Below, one piece after another: positions 54,480-63,898 of a stretch of 64,000 bases of DNA. The notes under the pieces were generated by a model. That model was given only the letters and a program-made list of their open reading frames with translations, searched no databases and was not told where the DNA came from. The position numbers and the translations under genes are program-made. This stretch comes from Rebecca billardiae RCC1528. Its lineage: Eukaryota; Haptophyta. The stretch covers positions 1,488,001-1,552,000 of the forward strand of contig OZ251234.1 of assembly GCA_965240325.2 (NCBI GenBank), read 5' to 3'. Every line of letters begins with the position of its first letter. Positions within the stretch are counted from its first letter, which is position 1.

Positions 54480-55620
54480 AGCGAGCGGCGCGGCAGAGCT
54501 GATGAGCCGGATGCGCCCGGAGCTCGCGCGGCTGAAGGGCGAGCTCGAGCACGCGAGCTCGCGCCTCGACGCCGAGCCCGAGCTCCTCCTCAACTCAGTC
54601 GACGGCGGCCCGGAGCAGAGCGCGCCGCTGCGAGCGAGCGGGCAGCGCGGCAGAGCTGATGAGCCGGATGCGCCCGGAGCTCGCGCGGCTGAAGGGCGAG
54701 CTCGAGCACGCGAGCTCGCGCCTCGACGCCGAGCGCGAGCTCCTCCTCAACTCGGTCGACGGCGGCGCGGAGGTGCAGCAGCGTGAGGACGAGCAGGAGC
54801 ATCAGTGAAACGCGCGCCGGTTCCGGGTCGCGCAGCGGCGCCCAGCTGCCTGCCACGCGAGCGGCGGCCACGTGGCGCGAGGAGGCTGCGTGGGGAAATC
54901 GCCGCGCGCGTCGACGCGGCGATCACCGGGCTGCAGGCCTCGGCAATCGACGCGGTGCGCACCCTCGCCGCCAGCCGCGACGACTCCGCCGTCGAGCTGC
55001 AGCAGCTGCGCGCGCAGATGCCAGAAGTGCCGATGGGCGGCGGCGTATCAGCAGGCTGACGTGCACGAGCACGTGACACGCGGAGGCGCTAGGCGCCAAG
55101 CTGGCGAAGTGCGGCGCCGAGCTCGACGAGCTGAGCGACGCGGCAACGGACGCGCTGGGCGCCCGCGCCGCCATCGTCGCGGCGCCCTCCAGCAGCTCGA
55201 GCAGCTGTGGATAGTTGGCCGTCGAGGCGACCGCGGGTGTGACTCACAGTGTGAGTGAGCCGGCGCGCGGCTCAGCCTGCCGCTGGCAGCCGCCGTCTTC
55301 GAGGCCGACGCGGCGGAGGATGCGGCGGGCGAGCACGGCGGCGCGGTGGAGCAGGCGCGCACGCGCGGCGGCAGGCGCGACGCGCCGCTCGCCTCGTTCC
55401 ACCGCCCCGAGCTCCGCTCGGTCGGTCTCGGTGCGAGGCTGCGCAGCCGGCAGGCCGGGGCCAGCAGTGGCGCGCGCTCTCGCTCTGCCGGCACGAGCGA
55501 CCAGCGGCCCGTCGTCGAGCGCATGGCGCAGGGCGAGTACCTCAAGCAGGTGCGCCCGCTCGCGCGCACGCGCCGGCTCGCGCCGCGCCAGCGCCTCTCG
55601 CCCTGCCTGCGCGCGCGCGC
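54480..55620 (+). pseudogene. Coiled-coil gene fragments inside element copy 5
   Basis: Three stretches keep amphipathic-helix sequence in different frames: RLKGELEHASSRLDAE (about 54520 and again about 54680), LRGEIAARVDAAITGLQASA onward (about 54890-55060), and VERMAQGEYLKQVRPLARTR near 55520. Related fragments in opposite orientation occur in copy 4 (47840-48300). They look like pieces of a host or element gene carried by the repeat. No intact frame remains and I cannot name the parent. Confidence 0.5.
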
Positions 55621-55821
55621 CGGCCGCTAGTCCCCGCGGCGGCCCGCGGACCCGCGGCGACAGTCCTCGGCCCGCCGGCCCGGTGGGCGGCAGTGACTGA
55701 GTTGGCGGTGGCAGCTCAGGCGAACTGTTACACATGTCAGACTGAGACAGCAGCCGACGGAGGGTGCGCCGCGGGCCCCGAACTACGTTCGTTCTACGGA
55801 AAAAGACCGCGGAACGCGGTC

Positions 55822-56244
55822 ATTCTCCTTATTAATACATTACTACTACCGCAGATCTCCTTATAGTTATTATAATAATATTGTCCTTATTATATATACA
55901 GTCACCGTAGACCAGTGACAGATAAGCTAGAGTTGGTCTGGCCCGGTCTTGATCCTCTGCAGCACTGTCGACTGTGCCGGCCGTGCGGAAGCTAGCCGCT
56001 AGGCCTGCGGACTAGACTGATCAGATCCTATACTAAGTCTAAGGGACCGGCGACGCAGTCAGTGCCGGGGGGCAGCAGTAAGTATATAGCTGGTGAATCG
56101 TTCCGAGGATAAGTACTATATAGCTACATATATATAGTGTCCGGTCGTCATCAGCTTATTATATGTTCCGACACTGATTATATATATATATGTAATATTC
56201 GTCATCAATTTCATCAGATATTGGCAGCGGGCGCGCCGGTCATA
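55822..56244. other. AT-richer spacer between element copies 5 and 6
   Basis: Contains ATATATATAT-type words at 55885-55900 and 56120-56190. No gene seen. Confidence 0.5.
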
Positions 56245-57832
56245 ATGGCCCGCGGTGCAGGGCGGAGCGCGCAGCGTGGAGCCCGCACCAGCGGGCCCGA
56301 ACCACGTTTCAAAAAGATCTTTGATCAAAGAAAAAAGGGACGGGCCACGGGGGACGATTTTAGGGCTGGAGGAGACCGAGTTTCGAATTTTGAGACTCCC
56401 TTACAGGTGCATCCTCGTCGAAAAAGGACGCGTCCGCCGTCTTGAATAGTGAACAGAGGAATCAACGAAACCCACGCCCAAGTGTGCGAGGCAGGGTAAT
56501 TGTGGGTAGACTCTCCTTAATGTAGTGTGACCATAGTAAAATAATATGGCCTCGCCGCTGCAAGATGCCAAGAACGACCGTTGACATAATCGTCCAACCA
56601 ACTTCAATAGTGCGAGACATTGAAAATACCCGCCGCAGCTATCCGTATAGTCGGAGCCGGAGGGGGCGCGGCGCGCGCGGCGTGTTAGTTAGCGGCCCGC
56701 GTTTGTACGCCGCGGCTGCGGCGCCAGGAGCTCCGAGGAGGCGAGCCACGAGCGACCGACGGGTGAGGACGGCGATGGGCAGGTGCGCGCGGCGAGTGGC
56801 GCCTGGAGCGCGCGGCTGCGGCGGGTCCCGACTGCCGTCGACATCGCGTTCGTGCCCCCGCTCACTCCGCGCGCCCCCGCCGCCCCGTGTCGATGCCTGC
56901 GCGCGGCCGCGCGCCCGGTCGCCGCGGGGCGCCCCGGCCGCGCCGCGGCAGCCGCCCTGTATTCGGGCTCTCGCAAGCTCGGGGGCAGCGGCGCCTGATG
57001 CCGGACTGATCGATCTCTGAGTCTTCGACTTCACCACGCGCCGCCCTTGCCATGCCTTTCCGGGGAGCGCCGACGATCCGAGTCCATCGTCGACGGTCGA
57101 CTCTGAGCGAGGGCTACGCCTCGGAACTGAACGGTACTCTACGAGGAGGACGAGCTGCGCGGGCGACGGTGGTGCGTGACGTCCCCAGAGCTGGCTGTGC
57201 CTCTGCAACGCGTGCCGAGCCTGATCGAGGTGTGTCAGCCCGTGCACGCGCGGCGTGCGCGAACGATCCGTGACTGGTGCCCGCTCGCACATCCGACCTC
57301 GGCACCGTGCTCCCTCGGGCTGTCAGCTCCGCGTGGCCTGGCGTGCACGTAGAGTTGCGCTCATGCGTCGATCACGCCTCGCGCCCGCCTGTCGGCCGTC
57401 GCGCAGGCGCTGGTCGAACCCTACTCGGACCAGTGCAAATCATCTACTATCCCGTGGCGCTGCCGGTGCGCGGTGACCCGCGGGACAGACAGCGCCACAG
57501 CGGTCAGTCAGCAGCAGCGGCCCGAACGAATCCGCGGCCCCGCACCGTGCTCCCTGGCTGTCAGCTTCGCGTGGCCTGGCGTGCACGTGGAGTCGCGCTC
57601 ATGCGTCGATCACGCCTCGTCGCATCCGCCTGTACATAATCGGCGCCGCGCCGGCGGCTGCGAAGTGCGATGGGCCCGCGCCCGGCGCGGCGGGCGGCGG
57701 CGCGCCGCTGGAGTCTAGTTGTACGGGCATGCAACTCCGGGTCTGTCAATAGACGACTGCGATGGAGGGTGCACCGCCACCGCGGGCCCTGAACTACGTT
57801 CGTTCTACGGAAAAGGACCGCGGAACGCGGTC
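56245..57832 (+). mobile_element. Dispersed element family A, copy 6
   Basis: Head at 56245 (ATGGCCCGCGGTGCAGGGCG), tail hairpin at 57816-57832, followed by CATTCTATTATTCATATATA. The interior is closely similar to copy 3 from about 56740 to 57780 (e.g. GAGGACGGCGATGGGCAGGT; TGAACGGTACTCTACGAGGA). Its 56440-56690 segment appears inverted in copy 2. No protein supported. Length 1.59 kb. Confidence 0.78.
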
Positions 57833-58397
57833 ATTCTATTATTCATATATATATATATATAAAGACTGGCCGCGGCAGAGAGCCTCCGGATGGAGGCCGT
57901 TTTGAACGCGCTCGCGCCCGCCCGCGCGGCGAGGTGAGCCGTGCAGGGTTGTTCGGCGCTGCATGCGGGCACCTCGCGAGGGCGTCAAGGACAAGGTAGA
58001 CCGCGCCCAAGCGGCTGTCGCCCCATGGAACGGCCTAGTCTGCGCCGTGCGAGGCCGCGGCGCGCGCGTGGTACATGACCTCCTGTCTGAGTGTCTGCTG
58101 TGACGGCCGAAGGCGGAAGGTCCGAGTGGTCAGCCCCCAGTGCGTTTCGCCAGCGGCGCACGCCAGCCAGACGAGCGCCTGACGCACGTGACGCTGACGG
58201 GCTGGCCGCCAGCGGCCCCGCCCCCCGGCGCGGGCCCGCGTTTATTCCGCAATAATATAATTTTAAATATATGCGCGCGAAAATATTAATAATGTTTTTG
58301 CCGCACGTCGATTTCACGGTAGGCGCGACCACTCGGACCTGGCGCAGTCAGGAACAAGCTATCAGAGAGCCGCCGAAGCGGCCAGTCTTTATGGCGG
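57833..58397. other. Intergenic, no gene seen
   Basis: Starts with an (AT)n run at about 57847-57861 abutting the element tail, then GC-rich sequence, then an AT-rich patch (58245-58295) near the 3' end of the sialidase gene. No frame with recognisable content. Confidence 0.5.
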
Positions 58398-60830
58398 TCA
58401 TCCCCATGCGCCATACATGCCATCTGCGCCGCCGCCCGTGAGACCAGCTTGATGGTCACCGCATGCGCCCGGGCTACGCCCTCGCTGTGGGCCGGCGCCC
58501 GTGCCAACGTCGCCATCATCCAACGCTGCGCGCGGGAGCGGCGCCGCGGGCGATGCAGCGTGCGAGCCCCCCGCCCGTCGTGCCGTCGTCGCAGACGTGC
58601 TGCCGCCGTCGCCAGCGCGGCGCTGGCGCAGCCCATCCCGCGGGGCCCCGCCCTCTGCCGCGGCCGAGCGCGCGGCGAGCTCGGTTGCAGCTGCCAGGAT
58701 ATCCTCCAGCGCACCGCACGCGCCCACCCCACCCTCTGCGCCCCCCGCCGCGTCCTGCGGCCTCGCGCCGCCGTGCGCGCTCGCCGTGCGCCGGCCGACG
58801 CGCGCGAGTGCGATCAGCTCGTAAGGCGAGGCCCGACCGCACTCGAAGGCGACGAGCACCTCGGCAGCCTCGGCTGCCGCCGCAGCCCCGTGAGTGGCTG
58901 CCCCGGGCTCAGCGCCAGCGCTCTGGGCGCCGTGCGGCGGAGCGGCCGGCTGCATGCTGCTATAAGCGGCCGGGCCCGCGTGCAGCAGCGCGTGCGTGCG
59001 CAGCGCGCCCTCGCCCTCGCCCTCGCCCTCCGTCTCGACTGCTCGCGCCGAGCCAACTGACGGCCAGCTCGCGCCGCCGTCAGTGCTCCACCGCACGGTC
59101 AGCCGCGCGCGCGCGCCCGAGGCCGGGTTGCAGAACGCCACGACGGCGGCCCGGGCGCGCGGGGCGTCCTCCGCGCTGCCCAGTGCCGGGCTGTGGAGCG
59201 GCCACGAGGCGAGCGATGCGTGGCAGCCATGCATCTCCGGCTCTCGAAGCTCCGGCCGCTGCCGGCAGCCGTGCCACGACGCGCCGCCGTCGGCGGAGAG
59301 CGCCTGCCAGCGGCGGCACGCGCCCGACATGTCGCGCGCGCTCAGCAGCACGCCCCCACCGCCCACGTGCGCGAGCGCGCACTCGTTGGTCCAGGGGGGC
59401 AGCGTGCTCACGATGGTACAGCGCACGCGCACGCCGCCGACGCGCACCCACGGGTATGGGCGCGGCGCGTGAGCGTCAGACTGCGAGCGCGCCTCAGCGC
59501 CTGCCTCGCCCTCGTCGGCGCACGGCGGCTCGCCCGCCGGCGCGGCCTCGATGCGCAGCACGTGTGCCCGCCGCCGCACGAAGCCCCCGCCCGTGCGCTC
59601 CGCGCCGCCCGCCTCCGCCTCGCCCGCCGCCGCCACTTCGCACAGCTGAGCGTGGTTGCACGGCACAAGCATCTCGGCAGCGCGCAGCGACAGCGCGCCG
59701 CCCGGGCCGGTGGCGCACCATGTCCAGCCGGCGCGCTTCGCCCCGGCGGCGCTGAGCTCGGCCGGCGCGCTCCACGAGCGCCCGCAGTCCGCGGACACGG
59801 TCACGAACACCCGCCGCGTGTCCTGCGCCACGCCCGAGAGAATGGCCGCCTCCGAGTCGCCCGCGCGGTTCGCGGTGAGCAGCAGTAGCACGTGTCCCGT
59901 GTGCGCGTCGAACGCGCCGCTCGGGTTGCCCACGGTCCACTCGGCATCCGTGCCGCCCAGCCCCAGGTCGGCGCCGCCGAGCACGCGCGTGCGCGGCCCC
60001 CACGTCCGGCCGTCGTCCGCCGACGCTCGACAGCACACGCTGATCTCGCCCCAGTCCCGGACCGAGCGCCGAGCTTCAGCGAACGCTAGCAACACGCCCG
60101 GACCGGGTGCGCCGGGGTCGTGCGCGCGGATGAGGACCGGGATGCGGTACACGACGCCCTCGGGCTCGCCCGCGCGGAAGAGGACGCCTGCCTCCACCGC
60201 ATCGCCACCCTCGGCGCCGGCGGCCGCGGCCGCGCCCCGTGCCTCCCTGCCGCGCGGCGCGGAGGCACCGCCGCCGATGCCGCCCCGGCGGCGCGCGCGC
60301 GCGATCAGGGCGAGCGTTGGGATGGCGAGCGCGATGAGGGATGCGAGCATGCGCGGCGCGATGGCGCCGACGAGCAGCAGCTGCGGCACCGTGATGAGCA
60401 CGACCACCGCGCGCCGCGTCATGGCCTGCGACCACGCGCAGCGCGCGCACCGACACTTGAACCACAAGCCTCGCACGAGCAGCGCGCCCTCCGCGTAGTC
60501 GATGGTGAGCTCGTCGCCCGCGCGGATGGGCTCGAGCGTGACCAGCTCGACCGCCCGCTCCGAGACGCGCTCGACGCGGCAGTTGGGCTCGCACGCGTGG
60601 TTGACGCAGTAGAGCTCGGACGCGCGGATGTCGAAGCCAATGGTGCGCGCGGGAGCGCCCGCGCTGCGCTCGACAAACCACAGGGCCGAGCCCGGTGGCA
60701 GCTCCTGCGCGCGCGCCGCGGCGATGCGCGGGGGCTCGAACGTCCGCACGATCGCCTCGGCGTCCAGGTCGGCCGTCGCGAAGCCGCCCAGCTGCCCATT
60801 GCCGAGCAGCGACGAGCGGCCGACCTCCAT
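58398..60830 (-). CDS. SET domain fused in frame to membrane-anchored sialidase (or two abutting genes)
   Basis: One intronless frame of 810 residues from ATG 60830. Residues 1-136 are a short SET domain with a post-SET-like end: LGNGQLGGFATADL, FDIRASELYCVNHACEPNCR (NHxCxPN), IRAGDELTIDY and FKCRCARC. A Met at residue 137 (ATG 60422) opens a hydrophobic signal-anchor (RAVVVLITVPQLLLVGAIAP and more). Then follows a GH33-type sialidase: the arginine motif VVYRIPVLI near residue 229, four Asp boxes SADDGRTW, SADCGRSW, SADGGASW and STDGGASW (about 274, 346, 511, 584), GNPSGAFD, ARDMSGACRRW, EPEMHGCHASL, and YELIALARVGR at the fold's end. The last 130 residues are low complexity. Sialidases cleave terminal sialic acids; SET domains methylate lysines. 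No stop or splice signal separates the halves, yet pairing a nuclear enzyme with a secretory one is odd. Two same-strand genes sharing a frame, the second starting at 60422, is a real alternative. Confidence 0.85.
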   Translation of the reverse strand: MEVGRSSLLGNGQLGGFATADLDAEAIVRTFEPPRIAAARAQELPPGSALWFVERSAGAPARTIGFDIRASELYCVNHACEPNCRVERVSERAVELVTLEPIRAGDELTIDYAEGALLVRGLWFKCRCARCAWSQAMTRRAVVVLITVPQLLLVGAIAPRMLASLIALAIPTLALIARARRRGGIGGGASAPRGREARGAAAAAGAEGGDAVEAGVLFRAGEPEGVVYRIPVLIRAHDPGAPGPGVLLAFAEARRSVRDWGEISVCCRASADDGRTWGPRTRVLGGADLGLGGTDAEWTVGNPSGAFDAHTGHVLLLLTANRAGDSEAAILSGVAQDTRRVFVTVSADCGRSWSAPAELSAAGAKRAGWTWCATGPGGALSLRAAEMLVPCNHAQLCEVAAAGEAEAGGAERTGGGFVRRRAHVLRIEAAPAGEPPCADEGEAGAEARSQSDAHAPRPYPWVRVGGVRVRCTIVSTLPPWTNECALAHVGGGGVLLSARDMSGACRRWQALSADGGASWHGCRQRPELREPEMHGCHASLASWPLHSPALGSAEDAPRARAAVVAFCNPASGARARLTVRWSTDGGASWPSVGSARAVETEGEGEGEGALRTHALLHAGPAAYSSMQPAAPPHGAQSAGAEPGAATHGAAAAAEAAEVLVAFECGRASPYELIALARVGRRTASAHGGARPQDAAGGAEGGVGACGALEDILAAATELAARSAAAEGGAPRDGLRQRRAGDGGSTSATTARRAGGSHAASPAAPLPRAALDDGDVGTGAGPQRGRSPGACGDHQAGLTGGGADGMYGAWG

Positions 60831-61099
60831 CGCAGGCACGCCTTCGCCGCGCTTGGGCCTTGGCCGGCCGATGCCAGTGGTCCGGTCCGGGGCACAGTCT
60901 GGCCGCCTGACGCCTCCGACTCCGAGGGCGCTGGCGGCTCTCGCCTCTGATGACGTGGCCGTCGTACGGTCGTGATCGCGCCTGATCGCGGTATATCGTC
61001 CGTTGCAGTGGGACCATAGTATCCCACGCCTTGGCTTTGCAGCCTCAGGCGGCACCTCGCCGCGCGTGCGACGCGCCGTGCGGTGCTGACGGCCGCGGC

Positions 61100-62050
61100 T
61101 CACGCGCCGCTGGCTGCAGCGGCCAGCTCCTCCGCCCACGCCAGGCCCTCCCCGTCTACGGCGCGCAAGCAGCCCGCGGGCAGCTCGCTCTCGTCGAGCC
61201 GCACCGCGCCGAAGCGCGCGCGATGCAGCGCGAGCACGGGGTGCCCAGCGTTCGCGAGCATGCGCCGCACCATGCGATGCTTCCCCTCTCGCACGATCAG
61301 CCGTAGCGTCGCGACCGGAGCAGGCGCGCTGTCGGCTGTGTTCGCCGCGCCTGGCGCACGGCCGAGTGCGGCGGTCTCCTCGACCGCCTCGAGGCTCGCC
61401 GCGTCGGGCGCGCTCGCCTCGAGCAGCTCGGCCGTGTGCCTCCCCTCCGTCGTCGCGACGCCCGCGCGCAGCTGCGCGCGCAGCGCCTCGCCGCCATCGT
61501 CGAGCACGTGCACGTCGCCGCCGACCGTGGCCAGGTACTCCTTCTCGACCGCGTGCCGGGGGTGCAGCAGCCGCTGCGTGAGCTGCCCGTCGCGGGAGAA
61601 GAGGAGGAGGCCGCTGGTGTCCGCGTCGAGCCGGCCGACGGGGTGCAGCAGCGCGCTCCACGACGGCGGCGCCTCGCCGAGCGCCTCCGACAGGTCGTCG
61701 CGCCCCCAGCTGTCCGACATCGTCGAATGCACGCCCACGGGCTTGTGGTACTCGACCAGCAGCGGCGGCGGGGAGAGGTCGAGCGGCTCGCCGTCGACGA
61801 GCGTCGAAGCGAGCTCGAGGGCGGAGAAGCGCTTGCCGCCGTCCACGATCGGCTCGCCGCCGACGGTGACCCGCCGCTGCTTGAGCAGCCGCGTCGTGTC
61901 CTTGCGCGAGAGGCCGGTGGCGCGCGAGACGAGCCGGTCGATGCGGTCGGCGCCCTTGGCGGAGGAGGCGAGGCACGCGCGCGCACCCGACTGCGCGAGG
62001 GCGAACGCGAGCCACACGCCCCGCGCGCGCAGCCGCAAACCGCCTTCCAT
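61100..62050 (-). CDS. RsuA/RluB-family pseudouridine synthase, probably organellar
   Basis: From ATG 62050 the product is 316 residues. Residues 1-30 (MEGGLRLRARGVWLAFALAQ and on) form a hydrophobic leader with few acids, suiting plastid or secretory targeting. Residues about 36-90 are an S4 RNA-binding domain (RIDRLVSRATGLSRKDTTRL, VTVGGEPIVDGG). The catalytic core contains LLVEYHKPVGVHSTM and HPVGRLDADTSGLLLFSRDG with the catalytic Asp at about residue 142. It also has RLLHPRHAVEKEYLATV and the late signature EGKHRMVRRMLANAGHPVL. These enzymes isomerise a uridine to pseudouridine in rRNA (16S or 23S in bacteria). In an alga a plastid or mitochondrial rRNA target is the natural inference. 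Intron-free. It is divergent from the J-domain gene with 78 bp between start codons. The frame is open upstream to 62179 but that overlaps the neighbour. Confidence 0.92.
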   Translation of the reverse strand: MEGGLRLRARGVWLAFALAQSGARACLASSAKGADRIDRLVSRATGLSRKDTTRLLKQRRVTVGGEPIVDGGKRFSALELASTLVDGEPLDLSPPPLLVEYHKPVGVHSTMSDSWGRDDLSEALGEAPPSWSALLHPVGRLDADTSGLLLFSRDGQLTQRLLHPRHAVEKEYLATVGGDVHVLDDGGEALRAQLRAGVATTEGRHTAELLEASAPDAASLEAVEETAALGRAPGAANTADSAPAPVATLRLIVREGKHRMVRRMLANAGHPVLALHRARFGAVRLDESELPAGCLRAVDGEGLAWAEELAAAASGA

Positions 62051-62128
62051 CGCGGCGAGGCGCGCAGATCGGAGCCGCGAGCTGAGCGAACGGCGATTCG
62101 GCGATGGCGGACCCGCGGCCGGGTGTTC
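62051..62128. promoter_or_regulatory. Short divergent promoter region (78 bp)
   Basis: Gap between the start codons of the pseudouridine synthase (-) and the J-domain gene (+). It is too short for two independent promoters, so shared control is likely. No specific site identified. Confidence 0.4.
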
Positions 62129-63067
62129 ATGCGCGGAATCTCGGATCTCGACGTGGGAATGGCGCGCTCCAAGCTGCACACAGCGTACGACCTCCTCGGC
62201 GTGCGCGAGGGCGCGAGCGACGACGAGCTCAAGTCGGCGTACCGCTCGCTGGCCAAGCGGCTACACCCGGATGTGTACGTGCACGACGGCCTGGAGGAGG
62301 ACCATCCATGGCTCCCCGTCTCACGCGCGTACGCGCTGCTCACGGACGAGCGCCGCCGGTTTGTGTACGACCAGATGGTGCTGGAGGCGCGTGTGATGCG
62401 GCTGGCTGACCCCGAGCGCTTCGAGCGCTGGTTCGAGGGGCACGTCAACGTTGACTACGAGCGCGGCATCGTGTACCGCGGCAGCGACGTCCTGCACAGG
62501 ATGGGCGAGGGCGAGCGGTTCGTCATCCGTCACCGGCACGCGCTCGGCTGGGCGCTCACAGGCGCGCTCGTCGGCGGCTTCGCCGCGCGCACGGCATGGG
62601 GCTGGCGGCCAGCGCCGGCGGTCGATGACGCCGCCGCCACCGAGGCGCGCGAGGACCCCGCGCGTGTGCGCCGCGAGCGCACCGCCTTCATCGGCGGCCT
62701 GCTGAGCGGCACAGGCGCGGCCACTGGCTGGGCGCTCTACCTGCCGCCCGCGAGATCGTGGCGGGGCGGGGCGCTGGTGGGCGGCTCGTCGGTGCTCGCC
62801 GCGGCGGCGGGGCACCTGAGTCTCCGCCCGCTATTCGTCGCCGCCGCGGGGCACGAGCCTCGCCAAGCGGATGAGCCCCTCGTTGTGAGCGCGCACGCAA
62901 ACAGTCGGCGCACGCACCAGGCAGCGGGCGTGGCGCTCGGCGCGCTGCACGGCCTTCTCGGCGCGCGCCCGCTGGCGCTCGGGTACGGGCGCGTGGCGGC
63001 GTGCGCGGCGATGGGCTGGCTATCCGGCTCCCTGGCGGACAGCCTGCTCGCGCGGCTGCCCGTCTAG
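62129..63067 (+). CDS. J-domain (DnaJ-like) membrane protein
   Basis: From ATG 62129 the product is 312 residues; a second ATG at 62159 would lose ten. Residues about 17-80 are a J domain, AYDLLGVREGASDDELKSAY, LAKRLHPDV (HPD at 46-48) and YALLTDERRRFVYDQM, which stimulates an Hsp70 ATPase. The rest has alternating hydrophobic segments (ALGWALTGALVGGFAARTAW; FIGGLLSGTGAATGWALYL; GALVGGSSVLAAAAGHLSL; AAGVALGALHGLLG; ACAAMGWLSGSLADSLLA), so three to five membrane spans are likely. There is no Gly/Phe region or zinc finger, making it a type III J protein. Plastid or mitochondrial membrane is possible given the neighbour, but no clear leader precedes the J domain. Intron-free. Confidence 0.9.
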   Translation: MRGISDLDVGMARSKLHTAYDLLGVREGASDDELKSAYRSLAKRLHPDVYVHDGLEEDHPWLPVSRAYALLTDERRRFVYDQMVLEARVMRLADPERFERWFEGHVNVDYERGIVYRGSDVLHRMGEGERFVIRHRHALGWALTGALVGGFAARTAWGWRPAPAVDDAAATEAREDPARVRRERTAFIGGLLSGTGAATGWALYLPPARSWRGGALVGGSSVLAAAAGHLSLRPLFVAAAGHEPRQADEPLVVSAHANSRRTHQAAGVALGALHGLLGARPLALGYGRVAACAAMGWLSGSLADSLLARLPV

Positions 63068-63074
63068 CGCCAGC

Positions 63075-63128
63075 GGCGATGACTGTTACTCGACACAAGT
63101 AGGCGATGACTGTTACTCGACACAAGTA
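63075..63128 (+). repeat. Tandem doublet, 27-bp unit
   Basis: GGCGATGACTGTTACTCGAC plus ACAAGTA occurs at 63075 and 63102 without a mismatch, starting eight bases after the stop codon of the J-domain gene. Confidence 0.93.
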
Positions 63129-63447
63129 GCCAATGCTGTAGCAGCAGGCGCGTGCGCGACGCCGCGTCGGGGCCGCGTGCCAGTAGTTACTACGTATCTC
63201 GCCTGCCTGGGCTGTCGTGTGGGTCTCTTATTCTGCTTAGCTGAGTTAGCAATAATTTAATAATTATAAGCTGTCTAGGACTAGGAGTGTTGACGACATC
63301 CAGGTGCAGCACCCTCACGTCCGGCTCCCCGTGTGGTGTCAGAGCGCGCTCCCGAGCGCGTGCCTCCGAGCGCGGGGCGGCCGCTTGCTGCAACTTTGGC
63401 CGCCTCGATGAGGTGCGGCAACGCGCCCCTCACCTGCCTGCGCCGGT

Positions 63448-63535
63448 CTGTTTTGTGGCGGTGTCTTTGTGCAGTGTTGGATGGCGTTAATCACGCCTTA
63501 ACCAAGTGTGCACCGTTAAAACATAGTAAACTGTA
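63448..63535 (-). repeat. Short dispersed repeat, inverted copy of 49401-49488
   Basis: Reads CTGTTTTGTGGCGGTGTCTT ... GCCTTAACCAAGTGTGCAC ... AACATAGTAAACTGTA, the reverse complement of the copy in element 4 with a few differences. Confidence 0.85.
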
Positions 63536-63676
63536 ATACTGCTACTCCCGACTCCGTCACTTCCGTGAGTAGTACAGCAGTATTCACCGCTCCTAAGAGC
63601 CACCGATCAGTCTGATGAGGCGGCAAGGGCGGGCGCCTATTGTAGTCAAGATTCTGACCGCGTTACACTAAAAATA

Positions 63677-63898
63677 TTATAAAACGTCGTGCTCTTCCTC
63701 AGGGCGGCATGGGGCATGACAACCGCAACCGGGGCAGGTGTCAGAATCAGCAAGCAGTAGATAGCAGCAGATCGGGCAGCAGGGACAAACACCAGGACCA
63801 GCGCTCTTCGCCGTCGTGCCCCCGGCCCCTGGCCCTCGTAGTCGCAGGCTATCACTCCATCGCCGGGCGGATAAGCCCGCGTCGTCACTCGTCAGCAC
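63677..63898 (-). CDS. Possible Cys-rich terminal exon (zinc-ribbon-like), low confidence
   Basis: The minus frame ends in VCPCCPICCYLLLADSDTCP followed by GCGCHAPCRPEEEHDVL and a stop, giving paired CPxC-type motifs spaced about 14 residues apart as in small zinc ribbons. Upstream residues are unstructured, so if real this is the last exon of a gene extending beyond the window or a short frame arising by chance. I recognise no family. Confidence 0.25.
   Translation of the reverse strand: MLTSDDAGLSARRWSDSLRLRGPGAGGTTAKSAGPGVCPCCPICCYLLLADSDTCPGCGCHAPCRPEEEHDVL

Larger units (their letters stand above)
53637..55821 (+). mobile_element. Dispersed element, copy 5 (long form, duplicated head)
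   Basis: The head occurs twice in tandem (53637 and about 53749, period about 112 bp). Then comes sequence nearly identical to copy 1 up to about 54010 (GACGTCAGCTGGACGTGACA is shared), then an interior resembling copy 4, and the tail hairpin GACCGCGGAACGCGGTC at 55805-55821. At about 54400-55600 it contains remnants of coiled-coil coding sequence (MRPELARLKGELEHASSRLD twice, ITGLQASAIDAVRTLAASR, VERMAQGEYLKQVRPLAR) in shifting frames. Direct repeats of GCAGATCTCCTT flank the whole copy, followed by similar AT-rich sequence. Length 2.19 kb. Confidence 0.72.

Noticed and set aside
58463-59755. 430-codon plus-strand Arg/Pro-rich frame
   Set aside because: Antisense of the sialidase C-terminal half. 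No motif of its own.
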